Positions 8,193 through 15,904 are shown, counted from the first letter of the stretch. The stretch is 45,729 bases of DNA from CAG-390 sp045541375 (GCA_045541375.1 JAZQJB010000153.1:1-45729); one strand, 5' to 3'. The notes: generated from the letters alone by a model not told the origin. Program-made: numbers and translations.

Positions 8193-8758
8193 TGCTTACC
8201 ATCGAAATGATCTTCGGTATTCTTCTTGCCGGTCTTCTTTCCGACAACTATGCTCTTCTCCACTTCCTCGGCACAGGTGCCGTTATGGAGAACGAGCGCT
8301 CCACCAAGCAGTCCGTCATCCTCGGCCTCGGCACTACCCTTGTAATGCTCATCACAAATGCCATCTGCTGGCCTCTCAACACCTATCTCCTCGAGAAGGT
8401 TCCCTACCTGCAGACAATGGTATTCGTTCTTGTGATCCTCATCGTTGTTGAGGTACTTCACATCATCGCAAAGAAGCTTCTTGACGGCTACTGCCACGCG
8501 GATTTCGTTAAGTTCGCGATCAACGGCGCTATCCTCGGCCTTTGCATCCACAACGTTGAGCATCACCTTTCCTACGTCGAGACCCTTATCACCTCTCTTG
8601 GTGTAGGTCTTGGCCTTATGATCACTATGTGCGTATTCGCAAAGCTCAAGGATAAGCACGTTGACGAAGAGGCTATTCCCGCTTCCTTCCGTGGACTTCC
8701 CATTGCGCTTCTCACCGCAGGAATGATCGCTCTCGCGCTTCTCGCGCTCAACTTCTAA
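8192..8758 (+). CDS. rnfA: RnfA-family membrane subunit lacking the [2Fe-2S] cysteines
   Basis: 188 residues, six hydrophobic segments. Family landmarks are present: FLG at 25-27, LVMLITNAICW, ILGL and the C-terminal ASFRGLPIALLTAGMIALAL. The two cysteine positions are lost with spacing kept: KFLGLCPFMG of typical RnfA reads HFLGTGAVME (Cys to Gly29) and LITTNCAVLG reads KFAINGAILG (Cys to Gly112, the preceding Asn kept). A His pair (NVEHH, 121-125) near the second site is unusual for the family. The start overlaps the rnfE stop by one base. In standard operons rnfB follows here; instead a NusG-II gene starts directly after the stop codon. Confidence 0.9.
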   Translation: MLTIEMIFGILLAGLLSDNYALLHFLGTGAVMENERSTKQSVILGLGTTLVMLITNAICWPLNTYLLEKVPYLQTMVFVLVILIVVEVLHIIAKKLLDGYCHADFVKFAINGAILGLCIHNVEHHLSYVETLITSLGVGLGLMITMCVFAKLKDKHVDEEAIPASFRGLPIALLTAGMIALALLALNF

Positions 8759-9109
8759 ATGAAAAAAAGAGATATTATTCTCATTGCATCGATCCTTCTG
8801 ATCGCCATCGCGTTCTTCCTCATTGTCGAGCTGACAAAAGAGGAGGGCGCGGGGGTGGTCGTCAAGGTTGACGGAGTCGAGGTTGCCGAGTATTCGCTCT
8901 CGAAAAGCGGCACCTATCCCCTCAACGGCGGCACGAACATTCTCGTTATCGAGGACGGACGCGCATACCTCAGCGATGCAAACTGCCCCGACAAACTTTG
9001 CGTTCATCAGGGCAAAATATCGAGGACGGGCGAGGTCATCACCTGCCTGCCCAACAAGCTGACCGTCACCGTTTTCGGTGCGGAAGAGAGTGTTGATCTG
9101 ATTAGTTAA
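8759..9109 (+). CDS. NusG domain II-containing membrane-anchored protein
   Basis: 116 residues. One N-terminal membrane helix (7-24) and an outward beta-domain of the NusG-II type (about 30-113). The conserved cysteine signature is complete: CPDKLC (Cys76, Cys81), H83xG, and ITCLPNKL (Cys96). It begins at the base after the rnfA stop codon, so it is translationally coupled. As I recall, small NusG-II proteins are paired with a Gx-type membrane protein in flavin-based extracellular electron transfer loci (the EetA/EetB pair of Listeria); the same pair is present here. The biochemical function is not established. Confidence 0.85.
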   Translation: MKKRDIILIASILLIAIAFFLIVELTKEEGAGVVVKVDGVEVAEYSLSKSGTYPLNGGTNILVIEDGRAYLSDANCPDKLCVHQGKISRTGEVITCLPNKLTVTVFGAEESVDLIS

Positions 9110-9125
9110 AAAGGAGGACAGTATC

Positions 9126-9620
9126 ATGAAAACGAAAAGAGTCGCGTTTTTAGGAATGTGCATTGCGCTTTCAATGATACTGTCCTTTGTTGAAAGCCAG
9201 ATACCGCCGCTTATGGCAGTGCCCGGCGTCAAGGTGGGACTTCCGAACATCGTTATGGTCTTTATGCTCTATAAGATCGGGGCAAAAGAGACCGCGATCG
9301 TCAGCATTCTGCGAGTCATCCTCGTCGGAATCCTTTTCGGCACTCCCCTTTCGATGATCTACTCCCTCGTCGGCGCGGCATTGAGCCTTATCGGAATGAT
9401 ATTGCTCAAAAAGACGAATCTCTTCGCCCCCATCACGGTAAGCGTTGCGGGCGGAATTCTTCACAACATCGGTCAGATCGCAACCGCCTGCCTGGTTATG
9501 GAAACGGCGCAGATAGCATACTATCTCCCCGTCCTCCTCATCAGCGGCACGATTGCGGGAATCCTGATCGGACTTACCGCCGCAATGATCCTTAAAAGGC
9601 TTGATAAGATGAAATTATAA
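9126..9620 (+). CDS. Gx transporter family membrane protein (heptaprenyl diphosphate synthase component I-like)
   Basis: 164 residues, five to six hydrophobic segments, resembling ECF S-components. Family features: the N-terminal LGMCIALSMILSFVES helix, PGVKVGLPNIV (34-44), a Gly-rich GTPLSMIYSLVGAALSL segment and GGILHNIGQ (about 109-117). It has often been annotated as component I of heptaprenyl diphosphate synthase, but its ECF-like fold and its neighbours suggest transport of a flavin, quinone or prenyl compound; this is inference. Last gene of the redox locus, 16 nt after the NusG-II gene with an AAGGAGG site; a strong terminator follows. Confidence 0.87.
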   Translation: MKTKRVAFLGMCIALSMILSFVESQIPPLMAVPGVKVGLPNIVMVFMLYKIGAKETAIVSILRVILVGILFGTPLSMIYSLVGAALSLIGMILLKKTNLFAPITVSVAGGILHNIGQIATACLVMETAQIAYYLPVLLISGTIAGILIGLTAAMILKRLDKMKL

Positions 9621-9648
9621 AAAGAGCTATCGCGATAGCTCTTTTTTT
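9619..9648. terminator. Rho-independent terminator of the redox locus
   Basis: Near-perfect palindrome AAAAGAGCTATCG / CGATAGCTCTTTT followed by a T run, starting at the stop codon of the Gx-type gene. It marks the end of the 8-kb transcription unit. Confidence 0.92.
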
Positions 9649-9660
9649 GATCCGACTATA

Positions 9661-9689
9661 TTGCAGAAGGTATGCTTTTGTGTTATAAT
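9661..9689 (+). promoter_or_regulatory. Sigma-A promoter with extended -10
   Basis: TTGCAG (9661-9666), 17-nt spacer, TATAAT (9684-9689) with the extended element TGT just before it. It drives the Thr-rich lipoprotein gene. Confidence 0.85.
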
Positions 9690-9708
9690 ATAGAATGAGG
9701 TGATTGAT

Positions 9709-10617
9709 TTGAATCTTGTTATAAAATCGATTTTTATATCTATTTTAGTAATCTCGGTTACGTTATCTTTCGGATGCGCGGCAGACTCTTTCGGTGAAAC
9801 CGACACAACTCTACCGATCGAATCCACATCCGCACCGCCATCCACGGAGCCTTTCTCCGCCCCTGAAACCACCGTAAGCACTACCGAAACAGAAGCTCCC
9901 GAAACTACGGTCATTCCTAAAACTACAATTGCTCCCGAAGCCACTACTGCCCCCGAGACTACCGCCGTACCCGAAATCACAACTGCCGAGGAAATGCATT
10001 CCGAGCTTTATCTGCCGTCGCTTTCTTTGAATGATGCCGTCAGATACTTCTCCGAGGTCTGCCTTGATGCGGAATTTGTCAATGCGGGAGATCCGACACG
10101 GCTTCAGAAGTGGGCAACTCCCATCTTTTACATGCTCAGCGGTTCGCCTACGGCAGAGGACATAGCCGTCATCAACAAAATGGCATCATTTCTCAACAGC
10201 GTAGAGGGTTTCCCGGGAATCTCACAAACAAATGCCCCCAACACCGCCAATATGAAGATATATTTTTGTCCCGCAAATGAATTTTCAGTTATAATAGGAC
10301 ACAACTGCGACGGCAATGACGGATACGTTACGTTTTGGTACTCAAACGACGAAATATACGACTCCGTTATTTGCATCCGCAACGATATCGGTCAAGAGCT
10401 TCGCAATTCAGTAATAATGGAAGAAATATATAACAGTCTCGGGCCAATACAGGATACTTCGCTGAGATCGGACAGCATTATTTATTCGGGCTTTTCCGCA
10501 CCGCAAAAAATGACTGACGTCGATATGCTGATTTTGCGACTGCTCTATCATCCGTCGATTAGATGCGGAATGAATAAAGAAGAATGCAAGCAAATAATAT
10601 CGGAAATATACTATTGA
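9709..10617 (+). CDS. Thr/Pro-rich lipoprotein with a DUF2927-like C-terminal domain
   Basis: About 302 residues. The signal peptide ends in a lipobox (LSFGC, Cys23), then a low-complexity linker of Thr-Thr-x-Ala-Pro-Glu type (about 30-95), typical of cell-wall-spanning stalks. The folded part (about 105-302) contains ILRNSVIMEE-like and EEIYNSLG, SIIYSGFS, TDVDMLILRLLYHP and IRCGMNKEE segments, which I recognise as DUF2927-like, a secreted domain of unknown function. I favour the TTG at 9709 over the GTG at 9700: the GAGGTG ribosome site is 7 nt before 9709 but overlaps 9700. AT-richer than its neighbours. Monocistronic between two terminators. Confidence 0.8.
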   Translation: MNLVIKSIFISILVISVTLSFGCAADSFGETDTTLPIESTSAPPSTEPFSAPETTVSTTETEAPETTVIPKTTIAPEATTAPETTAVPEITTAEEMHSELYLPSLSLNDAVRYFSEVCLDAEFVNAGDPTRLQKWATPIFYMLSGSPTAEDIAVINKMASFLNSVEGFPGISQTNAPNTANMKIYFCPANEFSVIIGHNCDGNDGYVTFWYSNDEIYDSVICIRNDIGQELRNSVIMEEIYNSLGPIQDTSLRSDSIIYSGFSAPQKMTDVDMLILRLLYHPSIRCGMNKEECKQIISEIYY

Positions 10618-10621
10618 GAAT

Positions 10622-10668
10622 AACAACCCCGACAGATTTTGAAGTCTGTCGGGGTTGTTGGTTTTATT
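10622..10668. terminator. Bidirectional terminator between convergent genes
   Basis: Stem CAACCCCGACAGA / TCTGTCGGGGTTG with an 8-nt loop, flanked by T-rich sequence, between the DUF2927-like gene and the convergent isomerase gene. Confidence 0.9.
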
Positions 10669-11458
10669 TCAAAATGAACTTACTGATAAACTGTCTGGTA
10701 AACTCAACGCCTGCCGCGCCGAGCTCGCCCTGCCAGGTCTTTGAATGGGGTTCGATGCTGAGGTCTCCGTCATATCCTCTTGCATAGAGGATGGAGAAAA
10801 TGCTTCCCCAATGAAGATCGTCCATTCCCGCGGGGGGATCGGATACCGCTCTGCTGCCCGCGTGGGTGGTGCCTTTGACGTGGAAATGCGCGATCTTCTC
10901 GCCGTAATCGGACATTTCAGCAAGATAGTCCGCGTGTCTGTTGTAGGCGTGAGAAGGGTCGTATTTCAGCCAAAGATCGGGATTTTCACCAAGGATCACC
11001 TTCCACTGCTCGGGGGAATCAATAAAGTTATTCCAATGGCAGTTCTGGATAGCGATCTTGATTCCGCTACCGCTTGCCTTTGCCCTCTCGGTGAGCTGAC
11101 CGAGGAAGTCGAGCGCAAGGGTGTAATTCTTATAAAGCGAAACCTCATCGGCATAGTTACAGCCGCAAACAAAAGTCTTTGCGCCAAGCTCGATTGCCGC
11201 GTCGAGCTGTGCAAGATACACACTCTTTCTCTCCTCGTCTATCTTACCGCCGACGTTGATGTCGTGGTTCCAACGTCCGACGCAGGAAACGTCGATCCCC
11301 GTGCGCGCGATCTCTGCCTTGATGTTTTCCTTATTTGCTATCAGCTTTTCAGCTTCCGCCTGATTGTTGCAGCAGATCTCGATGAACTCGAGATTCGTAT
11401 TCTTGACAAGATCAAATCCCGCCGCGGTATAGTTATTTTGTATTCTTCCTATTCTCAT
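10664..11458 (-). CDS. Sugar phosphate isomerase/epimerase family protein (AP endonuclease 2-like TIM barrel)
   Basis: 264 residues, normal for the xylose-isomerase-like TIM-barrel family that includes hydroxypyruvate isomerase, tagatose 3-epimerase and inosose enzymes. Metal- and substrate-site segments can be seen: EFIEICCNN (strand 1), CGCNYADE, IAIQNCHWN, LKYDPSHAYNRH (Asp-Pro-Ser-His, a usual metal-ligand pair) and IAHFHVKG, with LSIEPHS near the end. No signal peptide, so cytosolic. The substrate cannot be named from sequence alone. Monocistronic, with a TTGACA-17-TAAAAT promoter; fits the sugar-catabolic character of the window. Confidence 0.88.
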   Translation of the reverse strand: MRIGRIQNNYTAAGFDLVKNTNLEFIEICCNNQAEAEKLIANKENIKAEIARTGIDVSCVGRWNHDINVGGKIDEERKSVYLAQLDAAIELGAKTFVCGCNYADEVSLYKNYTLALDFLGQLTERAKASGSGIKIAIQNCHWNNFIDSPEQWKVILGENPDLWLKYDPSHAYNRHADYLAEMSDYGEKIAHFHVKGTTHAGSRAVSDPPAGMDDLHWGSIFSILYARGYDGDLSIEPHSKTWQGELGAAGVEFTRQFISKFILK

Positions 11459-11491
11459 TTCGGTAACCCTTTCTGCTATGAGTTTGAAATT

Positions 11492-11520
11492 ATTTTAGCA
11501 TATATTAACCGATTTGTCAA
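11492..11520 (-). promoter_or_regulatory. Sigma-A promoter of the isomerase/epimerase gene
   Basis: Minus-strand TTGACA (11520-11515), 17-nt spacer, TAAAAT (11497-11492). It abuts the terminator of the upstream SGNH gene. Confidence 0.85.
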
Positions 11521-11521
11521 T

Positions 11522-11557
11522 AAAAATCGGCAGAGAAAATGAATTCTCTGCCGATTA
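11522..11557. terminator. Terminator of the SGNH-hydrolase surface protein gene
   Basis: Stem AATCGGCAGAGAA / TTCTCTGCCGATT just after the minus-strand stop codon, followed on the minus strand by a T run. Confidence 0.87.
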
Positions 11558-11564
11558 TTATAAG

Positions 11565-13391
11565 TTAGTCCTTCTTCTTGAAAACGATAGCGGTTCCGAG
11601 AAGAGCGATAACTGCAACTGCGCCTGCGATCATACCGCCGCATCCCTTTTCTGCGGGAGGTGCTTCGGTGATGGGCTCGGTTGCGGGAGCCTGAGTCTCG
11701 GGTGCCTGAGTTTCGGGAGCCTGAGTTTCAGGCGCCTGGGTCTCGGGAGCCTGAGTCTCGGGTGCGACTGTGGTCTCGGGCTCTACGGGAGCAGTCAGAC
11801 CTGCCTCAAGTGCGCTGATGATGTAGGGAGTGATGATATCGTATCCCGCAGCATTGAGGTGGAGGGTATCGGGAAGATACTTGGTCGTGGTGGTCTCGAG
11901 CTTATCGTTGAGCTCCTTGTTGTTGTAAAGGTCGATGAAGATGATGCCCCACTTCTCGCAAGCAGCCTTGGCAATATCGAAATATGCGCTCATATCCTTC
12001 GCGTGGCCGGTGGAGTGACCGTCGAGGCGGTGGTTTGCGATGAAGAAGAGTTTAGCATCGGGATTGGTCTTGCTTACGTTGTAGAAGATCCACTCAAGGC
12101 CGCCCGCATAGTTGGGCTGATTCTTCTTGAGGGTTGCCTCATCCTTACCCTCGGAGAGAGCGCCGATGGGACGGTTGTGACGCGCGTCGTTAACACCGCC
12201 GTGCATAACGATGATGTCGAACTTGGTGTTCTGATGAGGAACGTACTGGCTGTATACCCAGTTATCGTCGCCTCTCTGGAAGCTTACCTTTGCGCCGCCA
12301 ACCGATGCATTGGTGGTGATAGCGCCGGTCCAGTCAGCGATTCTGCCCGCCCATGCACGTCCGGTGCGGAAGGGAGATACGCCGTCGCCCGAGCCGTAGC
12401 TGATCGAGTCGCCCATAAAGAGCATGGTCTTGCCCTTGAGGGGGCTTGTGCTCTCAACGGTGCCGGGAAGGGTGATGTTGAACAATTTGATATAAGTAGC
12501 GGCGTCGAAGGGCTGGTTGATGGTAGCAAGCTGAATGCCGTCATCATAAACGCCGGTTGCGCCAACTACACGAACATAACCTGTACCGGGACGGATCCTG
12601 TATGCGTAAATACCGAAGCCGTTGCCGATAACGTCGTACTGAACCATATAGTTCTTATTAACGGTGGTAGTACCGTTGCCGTTTGCATCCTGAAGAGCAA
12701 GGTGATAACCCTGATCGAGAGCAGCGGCACCGAAATAAACGATATCGCCTTCCTTAACGGGAACCATGGGGCAGGTGCGGTAAGCGCCGGACGCAACCTC
12801 TTTGTTGCTTGCATCGGCACGGCCTTCAAATACCTTATCCGACTTCGGGAAGATATTGACAAGCTTATCTGCCGCTGTGGTGGTTGTGCGGAGATAATCT
12901 ATATTGATATTGTTCTTATCCATATAGGCATAGTAATCCGCAACCTTGAAGCTCTGGTTCTTGGTGATGAGGGTGGAATCGTAGAAAAGCTGTGCTGTTG
13001 CCATTCTGAAAGAAGCAGCCTTCTCGGGAACAGTCCATTCAACGATCTCGGTGCCGGGGTGGAACTCGTCTACCTTCTTGCAGTCAGCATACTTGACCTG
13101 CTGAATAAGAACCGATCCGGTTTCGGTATAAACGGTCAGATAATAACCCTGACCGGTCATAACGGGACCGAAGGTGAGAACGTCGCCGGGCTTGACTTCG
13201 ATCTTGCCCGAGCAATAATAGTTCGCATTGTACTTGGGGTCGGAGTCCGCGGAGCTTTGCGGAGTGCCGCACTTGACCGCAGCAAGATCATAGAGGTTTA
13301 CGAGGTCTGCCGCGCTTGCCATAAAGCTCATCATGGGAACGAGCATTGCAAGAGCAAGAAGCGAGCAGATGATTTTTCTGAGATTCTTCAT
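11565..13391 (-). CDS. Secreted SGNH/GDSL hydrolase with duplicated N-terminal module and C-terminal membrane anchor
   Basis: 608 residues. Signal peptide to about Ala27; two related modules of about 140 residues (29-170, beginning LVNLYD, and 177-305, beginning LVNIFP), each with a V-x-GD-x-x-x-FG ... GY-x-L core; an SGNH hydrolase domain (about 320-535) with GDSIS (Ser329), the block-II Gly at SVGG, GGVND (Asn401) and PDTLHLN (Asp508, His511), so the catalytic set is complete. Then five APETQ repeats (about 543-567), a GCGG-hydrophobic helix and a KKKD tail, which should hold the protein at the cell surface. Likely an esterase or lipase, for example removing acetyl groups from polysaccharide; substrate unknown. 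Own promoter and terminator. The two downstream-coordinate paralogues carry the same modules but no hydrolase. Confidence 0.9.
   Translation of the reverse strand: MKNLRKIICSLLALAMLVPMMSFMASAADLVNLYDLAAVKCGTPQSSADSDPKYNANYYCSGKIEVKPGDVLTFGPVMTGQGYYLTVYTETGSVLIQQVKYADCKKVDEFHPGTEIVEWTVPEKAASFRMATAQLFYDSTLITKNQSFKVADYYAYMDKNNINIDYLRTTTTAADKLVNIFPKSDKVFEGRADASNKEVASGAYRTCPMVPVKEGDIVYFGAAALDQGYHLALQDANGNGTTTVNKNYMVQYDVIGNGFGIYAYRIRPGTGYVRVVGATGVYDDGIQLATINQPFDAATYIKLFNITLPGTVESTSPLKGKTMLFMGDSISYGSGDGVSPFRTGRAWAGRIADWTGAITTNASVGGAKVSFQRGDDNWVYSQYVPHQNTKFDIIVMHGGVNDARHNRPIGALSEGKDEATLKKNQPNYAGGLEWIFYNVSKTNPDAKLFFIANHRLDGHSTGHAKDMSAYFDIAKAACEKWGIIFIDLYNNKELNDKLETTTTKYLPDTLHLNAAGYDIITPYIISALEAGLTAPVEPETTVAPETQAPETQAPETQAPETQAPETQAPATEPITEAPPAEKGCGGMIAGAVAVIALLGTAIVFKKKD
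11689..11763 (-). repeat. 15-nt tandem repeat encoding APETQ
   Basis: Five in-frame copies of a 15-nt unit with a few silent differences, coding for the Pro/Glu/Thr/Gln stalk of the SGNH protein. Copy number of such tracts usually varies between strains. Confidence 0.85.
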
Positions 13392-13424
13392 TGTCTTCTC
13401 CTTTGTTTGTTTTGGGGTGATTTA

Positions 13425-13453
13425 ATTATATCACGAAAGCAAGCTTTTGTCAA
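13425..13453 (-). promoter_or_regulatory. Consensus sigma-A promoter of the SGNH surface protein gene
   Basis: Minus-strand TTGACA (13453-13448), 17-nt spacer, TATAAT (13430-13425): a full consensus match. Confidence 0.9.
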
Positions 13454-13485
13454 TAAAAAAGACCGCCGAAGCGGTCTTTTTTATA
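13454..13485. terminator. Terminator of surface protein gene 2
   Basis: Stem AAGACCGC / GCGGTCTT with loop CGAA between A and T runs, just after the stop codon at 13486 and directly next to the promoter of the next gene. Confidence 0.9.
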
Positions 13486-14529
13486 TCAGTTCTCTCTTCT
13501 CTTTGCAACAACTGCAACACCTGCAAGGGAGATGATTGCGATAGCGGCGAAGATGAGAGCCGAGTCACCGGTGGGAACGGGCTCTGCGGGCTTGGTAGTC
13601 TCGGGAGCGGGCTCTGTGGTCTCGGGAGGATTGAAGAAGTTGTTGTAACCCTCAGCATCAAAGGGCTGATTGAGAGTTACGAGCTGCTTGCCTGCCTCGT
13701 AAACGTCGGTAGGAGCTACGAAACGGATGAATGCAGTGCCGGGACGCATTCTGTAAGCGTAGATAACGTGAGTATCGTCGATGTTACCGAGGTTGACCAT
13801 ATACTTGTAGTTTACGTGGGTGGTAGGCTTCTTGTCTGCATCGTAAGCAACGAGCTGATAGCTCTGCGCGCTTGCAGCAGCAGCAACGTAGATAACGTCG
13901 CCCTCAACTACGGGGATATACTCGCAAGTCATATACTTAGCGTCAGCAACGTCGCCGCTGGTCGAGCCTCTGCCTGCAAAGGTGCTGTCGGAGGTGGGGA
14001 AAAGGTTTACGAGGTCCTTTGCGTTCTCAACCTTGAAGTAGGGGATGGCAATGTTTGCCTTCTCCATGAATGCGATGTAGTCAGCCTTGGTGAATTCCTG
14101 GTTCTTGGTGATAAGGGTATTATCAACGAACATCTGGGAGGTAGCCATTCTGAAGGAAGCAACGTCAGCGGGAACGGTCCACTTAACGATAACGGAGTTA
14201 GCGGCAATAACCTCTACCTCGGTGCAGTTAGCGTACTTGACCTGGTTGGTGTGAAGAGAACCGTCTGCCTTGTAGGTAGTGAAGTAGTAGCCCTGATCCT
14301 TGTGTACGGGGCCAACGCAGATAACGTCGCCAGCCTTAACGTCGATAGGAGCGGAGCAATAGTAGTTTGCGTTGTACTTGGGATCTACATCTCTGCCGGC
14401 AGTATTGGGAGTTCCGCAAACAGCCTTGGATGCGTCGTAGAGGTTTACGAGGTCTGCAGCACTTGCGAAAACACTCATCATAGGAACGAGCATCGCAATA
14501 ATCAGAAGCGCGCAAATAAGCTTTTTCAT
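13486..14529 (-). CDS. Surface protein, paralogue of the SGNH protein's N-terminal half, PTGD-type anchor
   Basis: 347 residues. Signal peptide (to about Ala27) and two tandem modules that match those of the SGNH protein at the same positions: LVNLYDASKAVCGTP, YNANYYCS, VKAGDVICVGPV, ITKNQEF, then LVNLFPTSDSTFAGR, AYRMRPGTAFIRFVAP and LVTLNQPFDAEGY. No hydrolase follows; instead a Pro/Glu/Thr stalk, PVPTGDS, a hydrophobic helix and KRREN. This tail looks like a relaxed sortase-type signal, although the standard LPxTG is not met. Function unknown; carbohydrate or cell-wall binding is a guess from the beta-rich secreted modules. Monocistronic with a perfect promoter. Confidence 0.88.
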   Translation of the reverse strand: MKKLICALLIIAMLVPMMSVFASAADLVNLYDASKAVCGTPNTAGRDVDPKYNANYYCSAPIDVKAGDVICVGPVHKDQGYYFTTYKADGSLHTNQVKYANCTEVEVIAANSVIVKWTVPADVASFRMATSQMFVDNTLITKNQEFTKADYIAFMEKANIAIPYFKVENAKDLVNLFPTSDSTFAGRGSTSGDVADAKYMTCEYIPVVEGDVIYVAAAASAQSYQLVAYDADKKPTTHVNYKYMVNLGNIDDTHVIYAYRMRPGTAFIRFVAPTDVYEAGKQLVTLNQPFDAEGYNNFFNPPETTEPAPETTKPAEPVPTGDSALIFAAIAIISLAGVAVVAKRREN

Positions 14530-14572
14530 GTTTTTTCTCCTTTTTGTGGCATTAAGCCATTTTAGTTAATTT

Positions 14573-14601
14573 ATTATAGCATAAATTTAATACTTTGTCA
14601 A
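14573..14601 (-). promoter_or_regulatory. Consensus sigma-A promoter of surface protein gene 2
   Basis: Minus-strand TTGACA (14601-14596), 17-nt spacer, TATAAT (14578-14573). Confidence 0.9.
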
Positions 14602-14631
14602 TAACTTTTTTTCAATTCAAATTAACTTGAT

Positions 14632-14676
14632 AAAAAAACCGGATATCGCGAGGTTTCGCAATATCCGATTTTTTTG
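14632..14676. terminator. Terminator of surface protein gene 3
   Basis: Stem CGGATATCGCGA / TCGCAATATCCG (one mismatch) between A and T runs, beyond the stop codon at 14710 on the minus strand. Confidence 0.88.
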
Positions 14677-14709
14677 TATTATTCAATGCCGACCGCGCGG
14701 CAATAGATA

Positions 14710-15789
14710 TCAGTTATCCTTTCTCTTCGAGACCGCTGCAACTCCGACGATGGCGATCACGGAGATAACGGCGAAGACGATAGCGGAGTCACCGGTAGTG
14801 GGAGGCGCAATGGGCTCGGTGGTCTCGGGAGCGGGCTCGGTTGCCGGAGTCTCGGTCTCGGGAGCGGGATTCATAAGAGCATTATAGGATTCGAGGCTGA
14901 GGGGCTGATTTACGGTTACGAAAACCTTGCCTGCGTCGTAGGTAGCCGCGGGAGCAATGATACGCACTCCTGCGGTGCCGGGACGAGCCTTGTACGCGCA
15001 GATGCCGTAGCCGTCGCCAAAGTCAACGAAGCGGGAAACGTAGTTGAGAGTGGTCGCTTCCTCCGAAGGAGCACCGGATGCATCGTAGGTAACGAGCTGG
15101 TAGCCCTGGTCGAGAGCGCATCCGGCAAAATAGATAACGTCGCCCTCGTTTACGGGGATGACGGCGCTCGTGCGGTATTTTTCGTTTTCCTTCTCCTCGC
15201 CCTTCTTGTCAACAGAGCCTGCAAAAACGGTGTCAGTCTTGGGGAATACGTTTACAAATTCGCCCGAGTAGGATGCTTCGCGGAAGTAGTCAATATTAAC
15301 GCCCGCTTTATCCATAGCTGCAAAATATGCTTCCTTGCCGAATTCCTGATTGATGGTTACGAGGAAGCTATCGCCAAACATCTGATTGATGGCAAATCTC
15401 ATGCTGCCTGTTCCCTCGGGAACGGTGTACTTGAGGATCGAGATACCGGGAACGATATCTTCAACGATCTCGCAATCGGAGGTCTTGACCTTATCATCCT
15501 TCTTTGCGCCGTCGGGCTTGTAGGTTCTTGCGTGGTAAGCAAGATTTGTCGCAACGGGACCGAAGTAAACAACGTCACCTGCCTGAAGCTCGATGAGATT
15601 GGATGCATAATAGTTCTGGTTGGTGGAGGTGTGCTCAGCATCTCTGGTTGTGGGAGGAATACCGATCACCTTACCGGTGGAATCATACTTGTTTTCAAGG
15701 TCTGCCGCACTTGCCATAATGCTCATCATAGGAACAAGCAGTGCAAGAACGAGAAGTGCAGAAAGAAGTCTTTTGAAGTTTTTCATCAT
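14710..15789 (-). CDS. Surface protein, third paralogue, PPTTGD-type anchor
   Basis: 359 residues. Same plan as its neighbour: signal peptide (to about Ala28), module 1 (YYASNLIELQAGDVVYFGPV, about 35-170), module 2 (FVNVFPKTDTVFAGS to VNQPLSLESY, about 180-325), Pro/Glu/Thr stalk, then PPTTGDS, hydrophobic helix and KRKDN. PPTTG is one residue away from a canonical LPxTG sortase signal. The cysteine pair of the other two copies' module 1 is absent here, so it is the most diverged of the three. Two adjacent ATG codons are both possible starts after AAGGAG. Monocistronic. Confidence 0.88.
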   Translation of the reverse strand: MMKNFKRLLSALLVLALLVPMMSIMASAADLENKYDSTGKVIGIPPTTRDAEHTSTNQNYYASNLIELQAGDVVYFGPVATNLAYHARTYKPDGAKKDDKVKTSDCEIVEDIVPGISILKYTVPEGTGSMRFAINQMFGDSFLVTINQEFGKEAYFAAMDKAGVNIDYFREASYSGEFVNVFPKTDTVFAGSVDKKGEEKENEKYRTSAVIPVNEGDVIYFAGCALDQGYQLVTYDASGAPSEEATTLNYVSRFVDFGDGYGICAYKARPGTAGVRIIAPAATYDAGKVFVTVNQPLSLESYNALMNPAPETETPATEPAPETTEPIAPPTTGDSAIVFAVISVIAIVGVAAVSKRKDN

Positions 15790-15819
15790 TTTTCTCCTTT
15801 TTATATTGGATTTGGTATA

Positions 15820-15849
15820 ATTTTATCATACTTTGTATCGCTTTTGCAA
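15820..15849 (-). promoter_or_regulatory. Promoter of surface protein gene 3
   Basis: Minus-strand TTGCAA (15849-15844), 18-nt spacer, TAAAAT (15825-15820). Weaker than the promoters of the other two paralogues. Confidence 0.65.
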
Positions 15850-15904
15850 GACAATAGTTTTGTTGTTGCGGACAAATATTGCTATTATTTTATTCCAAAC
15901 AAAC

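Noticed and set aside
9126..9620. Naming the Gx-type protein as a true heptaprenyl diphosphate synthase subunit.
   Set aside because: It is a polytopic membrane protein with ECF-like features and no prenyl-transferase DDxxD motifs.
11689..11763. Possible CRISPR-like array because of a short regular repeat.
   Set aside because: Units are 15 nt, contiguous and in frame, coding for APETQ; no spacers.
11514..13535. A 673-codon open frame on the plus strand opposite the SGNH surface protein.
   Set aside because: Same cause: antisense of a well-supported gene. It also runs through two promoters and two terminators.
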